This document shows, piece after piece, positions 1-9,856 of a stretch of 64,000 bases of DNA. The stretch is from Sycon ciliatum. Lineage: Eukaryota > Porifera > Calcarea > Leucosolenida > Sycettidae. The notes under the pieces are model-generated. The model had not been told where the DNA came from and made no database searches. It saw nothing but the letters and a program-made list of their open reading frames with translations. The DNA is taken from the NCBI RefSeq assembly GCF_964019385.1, contig NC_088649.1, forward strand, positions 11,476,254 to 11,540,253, written 5' to 3'. Position numbers and translations under genes: made by a program. Numbering within the stretch: position 1 is the stretch's first letter; the number at the start of each line of letters is the position of its first letter.

Positions 1-351
1 GAACCACGCGACCGCTCCAACAGCGACCCATCTTCACTAGCCGCTATCAGAGCCGCAGCGGTGGCAACAGCTCGGCAGCGACGGCTGACACCGCCATCCA
101 AGGAGATGCCACTGTCAGCCGCGCCACCGATCACACATCTCCTGCTGCCGTCTCCGGGCACCAAGCGTTGTCATTCTGTACCGGAGGGTGTCAACGTCAA
201 CTCCGAGGATCTGGGAGCCAGTCAAGAGACACTGACCTTCAGTCAATCACTGACGGGCGGTGTGGCGGAGCGACAGCATGTTCGTGCTGCTCGCTCTCCT
301 AGTACCGGTAGTAACCGGCGGAGTCATGTGCCCCGAGTTACTGACTTGTAG
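1..351 (+). CDS. Possible 3' terminal exon of a host gene (partial)
   Basis: The frame starting at base 1 is open to a TAG ending at base 351 (116 codons), so it may enter from upstream of the window; the first Met is at base 61. The product is rich in Ser, Pro, Arg and Ala with no hydrophobic segment, like a disordered tail. I recognise no domain. A typical YAG acceptor cannot be fixed because the left edge cuts the sequence. The GC-rich bases and even codon use favour real coding over chance, but a chance open frame of this length is possible. No product can be assigned. Confidence 0.35.
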   Translation, partial: EPRDRSNSDPSSLAAIRAAAVATARQRRLTPPSKEMPLSAAPPITHLLLPSPGTKRCHSVPEGVNVNSEDLGASQETLTFSQSLTGGVAERQHVRAARSPSTGSNRRSHVPRVTDL

Positions 352-890
352 GTACTACAGCTGGAGACAACGCCACCGCGCACACTGCTGGCGGCGCTGC
401 ACGTTTTGTAGTAGCTGGGGATAGTCCTGCTGCATCGGCTATTTAGCTGCTGTGGATATTCCTGCTGCATCGGCTGTTTAGCTGCTGTGGGTGGTAACAA
501 AACACTTTGTGGGTTCATGCACAATCATGCTTGCAACAACGAAGCCAGCATCCGTAGACACAGCATGCAGAATTACCATACCAGTATGCTGCTGAAGACC
601 AGCTTGAACACACTCTGGTTTGGTGATTCTTGCAGTAGAGTATAATCGTGGTTAACACCAGTTCCGTATCAGCATGGTGAGAAAATCCACCTCGTTTGGC
701 TGCCTATTTATATTTCCGGGTATTGCTCCCTCTTCGTAACTATGATGGCTTGTTTTCACAGTCATCCTGGAGCCCTGACACATCATGATGTCATCACCAG
801 TATCTATTACATCGTGCTTGCTCTCTGTGATGATGTCGTCCGCAGCAATTTGGCATGCTTCACCTCGTGTAATAGTATACACTGCACGGG
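352..890. other. Non-coding stretch with a short tandem duplication
   Basis: No convincing gene is seen. At about 415-490 a segment of roughly 40 bases containing CCTGCTGCATCGGCT and TTTAGCTGCTGTGG occurs twice in tandem. The short minus-strand open frames here have no recognisable domain. Confidence 0.5.
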
Positions 891-1140
891 TGTGTACTGG
901 TGTGTACTGGTGCGTACTGGTGCGTACTGGTGCGTACTGGTGTGCACTGGTGTGTACTGGTGTGTACTGGTGTGTACTGGTGTGTACTGGTGTGTACTGG
1001 TGTGTACTGGTGTGTAATGGTGTGTACTGGTATGTACTGGTGTGTAATGGTGTGTAATGGTGTGTACTGGTGTGTACTGGTGTGTACTGGTGTGTACTGG
1101 TGTGTACTGGTGTGTACCGGTGTGTACTGGTGTGTACTGG
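891..1140. repeat. 10-bp minisatellite, about 25 copies
   Basis: The unit TGTGTACTGG repeats in exact 10-base phase for 250 bases, with variants such as TGCGTACTGG, TGTGTAATGG and TGTGTACCGG. Three units make 30 bases, so all three forward frames stay open and give a Val/Tyr/Trp/Cys-rich decapeptide. The open frames across this block are by-products of the repeat and not genes. Confidence 0.95.
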
Positions 1141-2302
1141 TGCACTATAGCCTTCAGCCGTGTTTGTAGTTGCAACACACTGATTGAAGTTAGCGAAGAC
1201 CCACTAATCCAAGTCCTCATCAGACGCAGAATGTCATGTTCCCTACGTAGCAGTCTGTACTGTCTGGTTACTGCGTTACTGTATGGTTACTGCGTTACTG
1301 TATGACGGCAGAAGAATCATGCGAGCTTCACACTATGTGTTTGAAGAGTATGGGCCCTGTTTCTTATTCTACTTGATTTTTACAACAGTGTTCTATTTTC
1401 AGTATAATCAATCACAATAATAATATGATACGATCATTCGATTTTTGAGCGGAACTTGAAACACTTCAATAGATAAACCTATCTTATTCTATGGCTTGGA
1501 TATTGGAGAAAGTCATTAATTTGTGAAGCTTGTTATCCACCTATGTTACCGGAGATGCGTGAAACATTGACAATCGACGTACTTGTACATGATTTCCCTT
1601 TCATGACTCCGGTGAAGTGCTGCGTAGCTGTGTGTGTGTGTGTGTGTGTTTGTGTGTGCTTGCGTGGGCAGATGCGCACGTGTGTGAGGCGGGGGGGAAC
1701 CAGGCACTGAAACCTGTGCTCAGAACTTCGTTTCCAATCAGGTTTCTGCCTTGGAAAAAGACCTCGACTCGGCATTAGAAGTTCTGTTCCTTGTGACGCA
1801 TCTTCCAGTCCTTTATGTTTTCACCTGTAGATGTACAGACAACTTTGCGTATAACGACACTCGACCGGGGCTTCAGAAAAGTGTCCTTATTCGCGAAGTG
1901 TCCTTATACCCGAAGTCTCATTATATGTATACAGTTAGATTGGACTTTGCTCTGGGCATGAGAATTCTGTTTTTGTTCGCAAATTGTCGTTATATCCGCA
2001 GTCGTCATTAGCGAAGTTGACTGTATATTCGTGTATTTTATTGTGAGCGTGTGTGTGTGTTGGGGGGGGGGGGGGGGGGGGTATGCGTGTGCATGCGTGA
2101 GGTATGAGCGTATGATGTGAACGTGAGCGGGGGTGGGGGTTGTAATTTGTGTATGTGTGTGGTCTGCGCTTGACTGCTATGGCTGCTGCTGCTGTTCACC
2201 ATCGCCGGACCTGCATGCTCTGGATGATGGTGTCTGGACTCTTCGGAGCGATGTTACTATGCACGGGTACGAGGTTATCGGCGAATGCTGAGGCTCAGCG
2301 TG
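1141..2302. other. Non-coding stretch with microsatellites
   Basis: No gene is supported. Low-complexity parts are a TG run at 1629-1649, a GT-rich segment at 2047-2061 leading into a pure G run at 2062-2081, and a G-rich stretch near 2127-2140. Near 1880-1914 the motif GTGTCCTTAT occurs twice 18 bases apart. The short open frames have no recognisable features. Confidence 0.5.
2062..2081 (+). repeat. Homopolymer of 20 G
   Basis: Twenty consecutive G residues follow a GT-dinucleotide run. Such a tract could form a G-quadruplex and is also a common place for sequencing length errors, so the exact count is uncertain. Confidence 0.9.
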
Positions 2303-2306
2303 TTAA

Positions 2307-3167
2307 AGGGGAAGTATACCCTAAAATCAAATTTTCACCAGTTGTAGTCTTCTGGGTGCTGAGTCGAATGGTCTTGGTCCGAGGAAGCTGCGACGCTCCC
2401 TTCCTACTTGAATCCCAATCGAACTCGCGCACTTCCACCGAAACTGGGTGACTGCGCCCTACTAGATGGGGATTTGTATGCAAAATGTCACTAAAAGCGC
2501 CATTTCGTTCTTATAAAAGCACGGATGACCGCGATTGGCCCATATGTTGTAGTCTTTTGGACGCTGAGTCGACTGGTTTTGGTCCGAAAAGGCTGCGATG
2601 CAGCGTTCCTCCTTTATTCCCAATCGAACATGGTTGAACAAGCGGTCACGTGCTCCTGGGTGCCCAAATCACCTGGTCACCGCGCCAGCAGGCGACAACT
2701 TTCACACCAAGGTTCAACTCGAGTTCAACTCGAGTGACAGGACTGCACCCAAAAAAGGTCAAACAGGCTAGTAAGTTGTACCCTGCAGGCACGGTGACCA
2801 GCTGACTGGTGTACGCAGGAGCACGTGACCGCTTCTTCAACCATGTTCGATTGGGAATAAAGGAGGAACGCTGCATCGCAGCCTTTTCGGGCCAAAACCA
2901 GTCGACTCAGCGTCCAAAAGACTACAACATATGGGCCAATCGCGGTCATCCGTGCTTTTATAAGAACGAAATGGCGCTTTTAGTGACATTTTGCATACAA
3001 ATCCCCATCTAGTAGGGCGCAGTCACCCAGTTTCGGTGGAAGTGCGCGAGTTCGATTGGGATTCAAGTAGGAAGGGAGCGCCGCAGCTTCCTCGGACCAA
3101 GACCATTCGACTCAGCACCCAGAAGACTACAACTGGTGAAAATTTGATTTTAGGGTATACTTCCCCT
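2307..3167. mobile_element. Foldback/MITE element with TTAA flanks, Kolobok/T2-like
   Basis: Two arms of about 400 bases are inverted copies of each other (roughly 2307-2705 and 2770-3167) around a spacer of about 60 bases. The ends read AGGGGAAGTATACCC and its complement, flanked by TTAA at 2303-2306 and 3168-3171. TTAA followed by AGGGG resembles the TTAAAGGRR terminus known for Kolobok/T2-type MITEs; this assignment is inference from the ends. Each arm holds two diverged direct copies of a segment of about 85 bases (starting near 2342 and 2545 in the left arm, both with GTTGTAGTCTT and CCCAATCGAAC). There is no transposase, so the element is non-autonomous. Open frames on both strands here are shadows of the palindrome. 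Confidence 0.85.
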
Positions 3168-3171
3168 TTAA

Positions 3172-4052
3172 CTTGGGCTCTAAGTGTACAGTGTGAGTCA
3201 GCGGATTCGCTTATGGGCGCTGTGTATGCAGCGGTAGTCGCTAGTGCAAGCGAAGCGCTGTGCCACGACCTCACCAAATCATCTCAACTGATGATGTAAT
3301 CGCATTACCTCTGTAAAATTTTAAAATTACATGTACTTTTGTTGCTACGGTGTCTTCCACTTCCAGGTTCCAGATACTTCAGAAGTAGTATTACCACAAG
3401 TATTCTATGCAAGGTATACCAAATTATTGCAAGTAGCTTCTGCTGTTCCTGATTGTTTTATTTTTATTTTTCACCTCGTCATGTCCCTTCTTCCCTCTCT
3501 CATAACAGCCACGTTCACTTCCTTTCTCCAGGAGACTCCCTTTGATAGGCATCCATTTGCCTCTGGAGAATCCTTGAAAATATAATATCAATCAATCAGT
3601 GGTGTGCACGGGTAGTCGGGTACCCGTGCTACCCGTGAGGACCTCGGGTAGACGGGTACAGAATAGTACCCGAAAACCCGAAGTCGCAGATGACATCATG
3701 TAGAAAGAGTAGAGAGAGAGAGGTCTACAGTGCACGTGTACAAATAACTCACGCATGTCTACCCAGTGTGTAAGCTATAAGGAAGGGGCGGCCGGTGTGC
3801 ATTGTGGTCTTACCATGGAAACATTACCCGATCGGGTACCCGTGCTACCCGTGGAAAACTACCCGGACCCGATACCCGAAGAAAATGCTACCTGACTCAG
3901 CCGTACAATCAATACTATAGTACTAATAGTAGTGATAGCAACCATGTTGATTTGCACTTCACTCGGAGAGTCGTAAAATACCGGCATTTTATGACTCCCT
4001 GGTTGCAGTGGTCATCACCATGATCACACCAATCACCGAGCTTCTTCAATAA
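3172..4052. other. Non-coding stretch between two MITEs
   Basis: No gene is supported. 3172-3600 shows nothing recognisable; it is AT-rich with short pyrimidine runs. 3601-3900 holds repeated GGGTACCC-type motifs, listed separately. The rest has only short open frames. Confidence 0.45.
3609..3853. repeat. Paired palindromic GGGTACCC motif, possible degraded MITE
   Basis: An identical 21-base motif containing CGGGTACCCGTGCTACCC occurs at 3617-3637 and 3833-3853. Further ACCCG/CGGGT words lie around both copies. The left side begins CAGTGGTGTGCAC (3597-3609), which resembles hAT-type termini, but I cannot find a matching inverted right end or a target duplication. It may be a decayed non-autonomous hAT element. 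Confidence 0.35.
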
Positions 4053-4054
4053 TA

Positions 4055-4371
4055 CCGTATTATCTCTAATATAAGCACAGTCTCCAAGAATAGCACGTCT
4101 CCAATAATAGAACACCTTGGGGCGGCATTCAAAAAATTAATAAAGTGCTCAGTCTCCATTATAAGCACACTGTGTAAATTCATTATCTGTACCGGCGAAA
4201 AAAACCCTGAAATGTGTGTGTCATACATGAGTTTGGCATGGCAACATGCCTCTGAAATGAGGTTGAAATAATAATGGAACAGTCTCCAATAAAGGAACGT
4301 CTCCATTAATAGCACGGGGCGGAGGTACATTGAAAAAATACAGGACCGTGCTTATATTAGAGATAATACGG
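4055..4371. mobile_element. 317-bp MITE with perfect 24-bp TIRs and TA target duplication
   Basis: The first and last 24 bases (4055-4078 and 4348-4371, beginning CCGTATTATCTCTAATATAA) are perfect inverted repeats. They are flanked by TA at 4053-4054 and 4372-4373, as expected for Tc1/mariner-type elements. Inside, CGTCTCCA-containing blocks followed by GGGGCGG occur twice, as does CAGTCTCCA. There is no coding capacity. Superfamily assignment rests only on the TA duplication. Confidence 0.8.
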
Positions 4372-4397
4372 TAATATTATTGCCTTCCTCGGCTTCG

Positions 4398-4465
4398 TAG
4401 ATCAAGGTCCACACAAGGATCGAACCTGCACTGCTGCAGTTTCCACTCGACCTCTATCATGCCGG
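4398..4465 (-). repeat. tRNA-like (SINE?) remnant
   Basis: On the minus strand GGTTCGATCC resembles a B box, inside a possible five-pair T-arm with two G-U pairs. A segment reading GAGGTCGAGTGG lies about 16 bases upstream and resembles an A box / D-arm of a tRNA-Ser or -Leu type. The spacing is too short for a functional tRNA, so it is at best a deleted tRNA or tRNA-derived SINE remnant. Chance similarity is possible. Confidence 0.2.
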
Positions 4466-4556
4466 ATGCCTCCAACCCACAACGTGATTCCGAACTATTA
4501 CTTACTTCGTCTGTCGCGCACGTCGTATCGTTTAGTTTTACTGATGGCAGTGATGC

Positions 4557-4700
4557 ATGGTCGGTGCATAGCGCGTGGATCGGTTCATAGCGCTAGCGCG
4601 TGGATCGGTGCATAGCGCGTGGATCGATGCATCGCATCACCACCGTCGGTACGCGGTGCATACCCCGTGCATCGACGCACCGCATCGCCACGGTCGATGC
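4557..4700. repeat. Degenerate short tandem repeat (GCGCGTGGATCGGTGCATA type)
   Basis: The motif GCGCGTGGATCGGTGCATA recurs three times between about 4570 and 4630 with period variation. It is followed by more diverged GTGCATCGACGCACCGCATCG-like words to about 4700. No coding frame or structure explains it. Confidence 0.6.
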
Positions 4701-5774
4701 ATCAGCATGAAGCAGAAGCCGTGGCCAACATAACTAACTTTACTAGTAAAAGGCTCCCTGGCCAAGACTAAACTCTCAATCTACAAGTACAAGTAACACT
4801 AACAAGTTAGTTCGAGGGGGAACGAAACTAGCACCAAGTCGCAGAAGAACGTCGGTCGTCGTTGTACTGTGTGCTCCGAGACGTTTCGTTCGTGACTCTC
4901 GTTACCATGGTAACACCGGTAGATCTACCATGATCTACTATGCCTGGCTATGCCTGGCTATGGTGTTGACACAAAATTAAATGGTTGAAGAGTATCCCAC
5001 CCCCACTGGGTTCAACATCAAGGCGGTTTCAACCATTCTAATCCAGTTTTGACCGCTTTTGACCGACCGTGACCGGTATAATACGGTTTACACCAGTTGA
5101 GACCGGTACTGACTTTCCCGCGCTGGTGACTTCACACCGCAACAAATAATAATTTTAAAAAGAACGCATGCGCGGATTAGCATATCGACTCCATCTTCTT
5201 CTTGAGTCGAAAACAAGAAAAGTTAGTTTGTCCTTTTGATTTGGCGGGCCTCTGCCATTACGGCCACAGTCGCTTTCCCAGTAGCACTTCAACACAGTGC
5301 TACTCAGTGCAATAGCTAGTGGCTACGTCCAGCTTTGAAACCAAGTCAGTCTTGGCAGAATGTTCAAAAAGTAAAGTCTTAGTGATTGATGACACCACCA
5401 AGCGCGTGGGCTCGAAAGCACAGTTGAACAACACGAATAAGAAGGAGCAGCGTAGGATAGCGGAAGGATAGCGGTCAGCCTCACAAGAAGAGGTGAGAAT
5501 ATTTGCAATCCTGTCAATCTTGCCGCTCCTTCCTGTGTTTACTCGTAACACTATTTCATTTGCAACTCGTAATTTGTGAACCGGTGGGGACATCCATGTG
5601 ACCCCATCATCATCCGGTGATTCGGGATGTGTGTTGCTTGGTATTGAACGATGAGTCGATCTTGCATACAACCTCCCTCCTTCAAGAGAAATGTGAGGCT
5701 CCGATATGTTTGACCATGTGGGGACAGACGTGTGACCCCATTCCCGGCAATTCGGGACGCGGGCTGCTTGGGAA
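4701..5774. other. Flank immediately left of the satellite array
   Basis: No firm gene. 5030-5110 carries clustered GACCG words. Two related blocks starting GTGGGGACA lie at 5584-5640 and 5718-5770, each with TGTGACCCCAT and ATTCGGGA; they are diverged direct repeats about 130 bases apart. A minus-strand open frame crosses this area and is listed separately. Confidence 0.45.
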
Positions 5775-5956
5775 GGATATGAGAAATTACAATGCACCTT
5801 TGTACAAGTTGGCCCAGCTGCAATGTGAGTGCCTGGATTGATTTGATTTTTGGTTTGCAGTGAGGCCGTTGGCACCTGTATATAGTGAGGAAGATAATTT
5901 GGTCCTGCTGTGGATGGTTTAGTCACAAAGTGAAGAACCACAAGCAAAGTGCCCAA
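5300..5956 (-). CDS. Uncertain 218-codon open frame at the array edge
   Basis: This uninterrupted minus-strand frame runs from an ATG in the first divergent satellite monomer out into the flank. The product has no recognisable domain; one short hydrophobic patch lies near the C-terminus. Because it starts inside satellite sequence and includes the two GTGGGGACA repeats, it may be only a chance open frame. No function is suggested. Confidence 0.15.
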   Translation of the reverse strand: MGTLLVVLHFVTKPSTAGPNYLPHYIQVPTASLQTKNQINPGTHIAAGPTCTKVHCNFSYPSQAARVPNCREWGHTSVPTWSNISEPHISLEGGRLYARSTHRSIPSNTHPESPDDDGVTWMSPPVHKLRVANEIVLRVNTGRSGKIDRIANILTSSCEADRYPSAILRCSFLFVLFNCAFEPTRLVVSSITKTLLFEHSAKTDLVSKLDVATSYCTE

Positions 5957-8900
5957 AACTTGGAGATAGGCTATTTTCAGCTTTCAGAAGCCCTGGGAGA
6001 GTTGTTTAGAGGAATGCGGCTTGTTTTCTTTGTCCACTACCCATTGCCCAGGTATTCAACAAGATCAGGATAGTCTTTGTCAGTTTCAGACCTGGGAACG
6101 GGGAGAAAAGTGAGGAATTGTCAAATTTTGACCATTATTTTGTGTCCACCAGTAATTGCAATGCACTTCTGTACAACATGGCCCAGTTGCAATGTGACTG
6201 CCTGCGTTGATTTGATTTGAGTTTTGGTTGCAGCGAGGCCGCTGGCACCCACATAGTGACCGAGATAATTTGGCACTGCTGTGAATGGTTAAGTCGCAAA
6301 GTGATCAATCACGGGACATGCAATGCACTGTTCAACACCCACGACGACCATGCCCAGTTGGCTGGGTGGGGTGTTGGTGGTACAAATTACGTCATTGCGC
6401 AATGGGCTTATTACAGCTGGGCCATGTTGTAGGGCAAAAAGGCCTAAAACTGGGAGATAGGTTCTTTTCAGTTTTCAGCAGCCCTCGGCGAGTTGTTTAT
6501 TGAAATGTGGCATTTTTTCTTGGTGCACTTCCCTATGTCCAGCTAAACAACAAGATGAGGGTGGTCATGGTCAGTTCTTGAGCTTTCAAAGGGCAGAAAG
6601 GTGAGAAATTGTCGCTTTTTGACCATTTGTGCCCACGTGTCACTTTCAACGTACCTCTCTATAACATGACCCAGCTGTAATATGAGTGGTCGCATTACTA
6701 GGATTTTTGGTTTGCTTGTAGGCCACTGGCACCCGCATTCAGTGACGCTTAAAATGTGGCACTGCTGTGAATAGTTTAGTCGTAAAGTGAAGAATCACGG
6801 GCAAAAAAGCCCAAAACTGGGAGATAGGTTCTTTTCAGCATTCAGCAGCCCTCGGCGAGTTGTTTATTGAAATGTGGCATTTTTTCTTGGTGCACTTCCC
6901 TATGTCCAGCTATACAACAAGATGAGGGTGGCGATGGTCAGTTTATGAACTTCGAACGGGCAGAAAAGGTGAGAAATTGTCCCTTTTTGACCATTTGTTC
7001 CCACGTGTCACTTTCAACGTACCTCTCTATAACATGACCCAGCTGTGATGTGAGTGGTCGCATTGATTTGATTTTTGGTTTGCTTGTAGGCCGCTGGCAG
7101 CCGCATTCAGTGACGTGGAAAATTTGGCACTGCTGTGAAAAGTTCAGTCGCAAAGTGAAGAATCACGGGCAAAAAGGCCCAAAACTTCGAGATAGATTCT
7201 TTTCAGCTTTGAGCAGCCCTGGGCGAAATGTTTATTGAAATTTGGCATTTTTTCTTGGTGCACTTCCCTATGTCCAGCTATACAACAAGATCAGGGTGGC
7301 GATGGTCAGTTCTTGAGCTTCGAACGGGCAGAAAGGTGAGAAATTGTCGCTTTTTGCCCATTTGTTCCCACATGTCACTTTCCACGTACCTCTCTATAAC
7401 ATGACCCATCTGTGATGTGAGTGGTCGCATTGATTTGATTTTTGGTTTGCTTGTAGGCTGCTACCAAGCCCTAAACTTGGAGATAGGTTATTATTCAGCT
7501 TTCAGCAACCCTGGGCGAGTTCTTTAGAGAATTGTGACATGACCCAGCTGTAATGTCAGTGGTCGCATTGGTTTGATTTTTGGTTTGCTTGTAGGGCGCT
7601 GGCACCCACATTCAGTGACCCAGAAAATTTGGCACTGCTGTGAATAGTTTAGTCGCAAAGTGAAGATTCACGGGTAAAAAGCTCCAAACTTGGATATAGG
7701 TTACTATTCAGCTTTCAGCAGCCGTGGGCGAGTTCTTTAGAGAAATGTGGGTGTTTTTCTGGGTGCCCTTGTCTATGTCCAGCTACACAACGAGATGAGG
7801 ATGGTCATTGTCATTTTCTGAGCTGCGAATGGGCAGAAAGGTAAGAAAATGTCGGATTTTGACCATTTGTGCTCACCTTTCAATTTCAACGTACCTCTTT
7901 ACAACATGATCCAGCTGTAATGTCAGTAGTCGCATTGGTTTGATTTTTGGTTTGCTTGTAGGGCGCAGGCACCCACATTCAGTGACCCAGAAAATTTGGC
8001 ACTGCTGTGAATAGTTTAGTCGCAAAGTGAAGATTCACGGGTAAAAAGCCCCAAACTTGGAGATAGGTTATTAATCAGCTTTCTGCAGCCGTGGGCGAGT
8101 TCTTTAGAGAAATGTGGGTGTTTTTCTGGGTGCCCTTGTCTATGTCCAGCTACACAACGAGATGAGGATGGTCATTGTCATTTTCTGAGCTGCGAACGGG
8201 CATAAAGGTAAGAAAATGTCGGATTTTGACCATTTGTGCTCACCTTTCAATTTCAACGTACCTCTTTACAACATGATCCAGCTGTAATGTCAGTAGTCGC
8301 ATTGGTTTGATTTTTAGTTTGCTTGTAGGGCGCAGGCACCCACATTCAGTGACCCAGAAAATTTGGCACTGCTGTGAATAGTTTAGTCGCAAAGTGAAGA
8401 TTCACGGGTAAAAAGCCCCAAACTTGGAAACAGGTTATTATTCAGCTTTCAGCAGCCGTGGGCGAATTCTTTAAAGAAATGTGGGTCTTTTTCTGGGTGC
8501 CCTTGTCTATGTCCAGCTACACAACGAGATGAGGATGGTCATTGTCATTTTCTGAGCTGCGAACGGGCAGAAAGGTGAGAAAATGTCGGATTTTGACCAT
8601 TTGTGCTCACCTTTCAATTTCAACGTACCTTTCTAAAAAATGACCCAGCTGTAATGTCAGTAGTCGCATTGGTTTGATTTTTGGTTTGCTTGTAGGGCGC
8701 AGGCACCCACATTCAGTGACCCAAAAAATTTGGCACTGCTGTGAATAGTTTAGTCGCAAAGTGAAGATTCACGGGTAAAAAGCCCCAAACTTGGAAACAG
8801 GTTATTATTCAGCTTTCAGCAGCCGTGGGCGAATTCTTTAAAGAAATGTGGGTGTTTTTTCGGGTGCCCTTGTCTATGTCCAGCTACACAACGAGATGAG

Positions 8901-9422
8901 GATGGTCATTGTCATTTTCTGAGCTGCGAACGGGCATAAAGTTAAGAAAATGTCGGATTTTGACCATTTGTGCTCACCTTTCAATTTCAACGTACCTCTT
9001 TACAACATGATCCAGCTGTAATGTCAGTAGTCGCATTGGTTTGATTTTTGGTTTGCTTGTAGGGCGCAGGCACCCACATTCAGTGACCCAGAAAATTTGG
9101 CACTGCTGTGAATAGTTTAGTCGCAAAGTGAAGATTCACGGGTAAAAAGCCCCAAACTTGGAGATAGGTTATTATTAAGCTTTCAGCAGCCGTGGGCGAG
9201 TTCTTTAGAGAAATGTGGGTCTTTTTCTGGGTGCCCTTGTCTATGTCCAGCTACACAACGAGATGAGGATGGTCATTGTCATTTTCTGAGCTGCGAACGG
9301 GCATAAAGGTAAGAAAATGTCGGATTTTGACCATTTTTGCTCACCTTTCAATTTCAACGTACCTCTCTACAACATGATCCAGCTGTAATGTCAGTAGTCG
9401 CATTGGTTTGATTTTTGGTTTG
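5775..9422 (+). repeat. 367-bp satellite array, divergent left edge (about 10 monomers)
   Basis: The same block recurs head to tail, marked by TTGGTTTGCTTGTAGGGCGC; in the homogeneous part the starts are exactly 367 apart (7961, 8328, 8695, 9062). The first monomers, from about 5775, differ strongly from the interior in both substitutions and length. One has a roughly 120-base internal insertion at about 6313-6431 that looks like a partial monomer copy, and one near 7457-7594 is internally deleted. Divergence falls from left to right, as expected for the ageing edge of a satellite array. Confidence 0.95.
9418..9422. repeat. Target-site duplication GTTTG (left)
   Basis: GTTTG directly precedes the left LTR and is repeated at 14577-14581 after the right LTR. 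An uninterrupted monomer reads GGTTTGCTTGTAGG here, so a 5-base duplication marks the insertion. Confidence 0.9.
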
Positions 9423-9603
9423 TGTAACAGTCCAACTAACTTCAGTTGTCATTCTTGGAGTAAGCAATGATCCTTGCCATAATGCATTCTTATATACATG
9501 AACAAGCAATGATGGACATAACACCTAACAGCAGCAGCGTGATAATAGCAGGTGATAAGTGTATCCTATTCCTAGTGTTAGTAGTAACAGTGAATCTGTT
9601 ACA
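9423..9603 (-). repeat. 3' LTR of the chromovirus
   Basis: This 181-bp terminal repeat begins TGTAACAG and ends CTGTTACA as read on the plus strand, with TG...CA ends. It differs from the other LTR at four positions. It contains short A/T-rich words, but a promoter or poly(A) signal cannot be assigned with confidence. Confidence 0.95.
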
Positions 9604-9618
9604 CCATTCCCCCCTCTC
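9604..9618 (-). promoter_or_regulatory. Polypurine tract
   Basis: On the element's strand GAGAGGGGGGAATGG abuts the 3' LTR. This is the expected primer for plus-strand DNA synthesis in reverse transcription. Confidence 0.85.
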
Positions 9619-9856
9619 AACTGTCAGAACAGTACCAATTCGAAGGAACAGTTATGGTAACTAATGATCATGCATGGATATGTGGAATGCATGGTAGCCG
9701 AAAACAACACTGATGAACTCAAGATCCAGTGCATGTCCTCTGCAAATAACGCCTGGCTGGCAGGGAAGCACTATCCTAATCATGCAGAATGCTACATTTC
9801 TATTGCAACACGTAGAAACTAGCAATACAACTGTGGCTGCCAGTTAAATAGCAATT
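9619..9856 (-). other. Untranslated 3' region of the chromovirus
   Basis: This lies between the pol stop codon and the polypurine tract. No open frame of note and no extra gene (no env) is present. Confidence 0.7.

Noticed and set aside
742-1305. Several overlapping open frames with Tyr-Trp-Cys-Val repeats
   Set aside because: They are produced by the 10-bp minisatellite in every frame and have no non-repeat coding signal.
2295-3299. Mirror-image open frames on both strands
   Set aside because: They are duplicate readings of the foldback arms and lack any domain.
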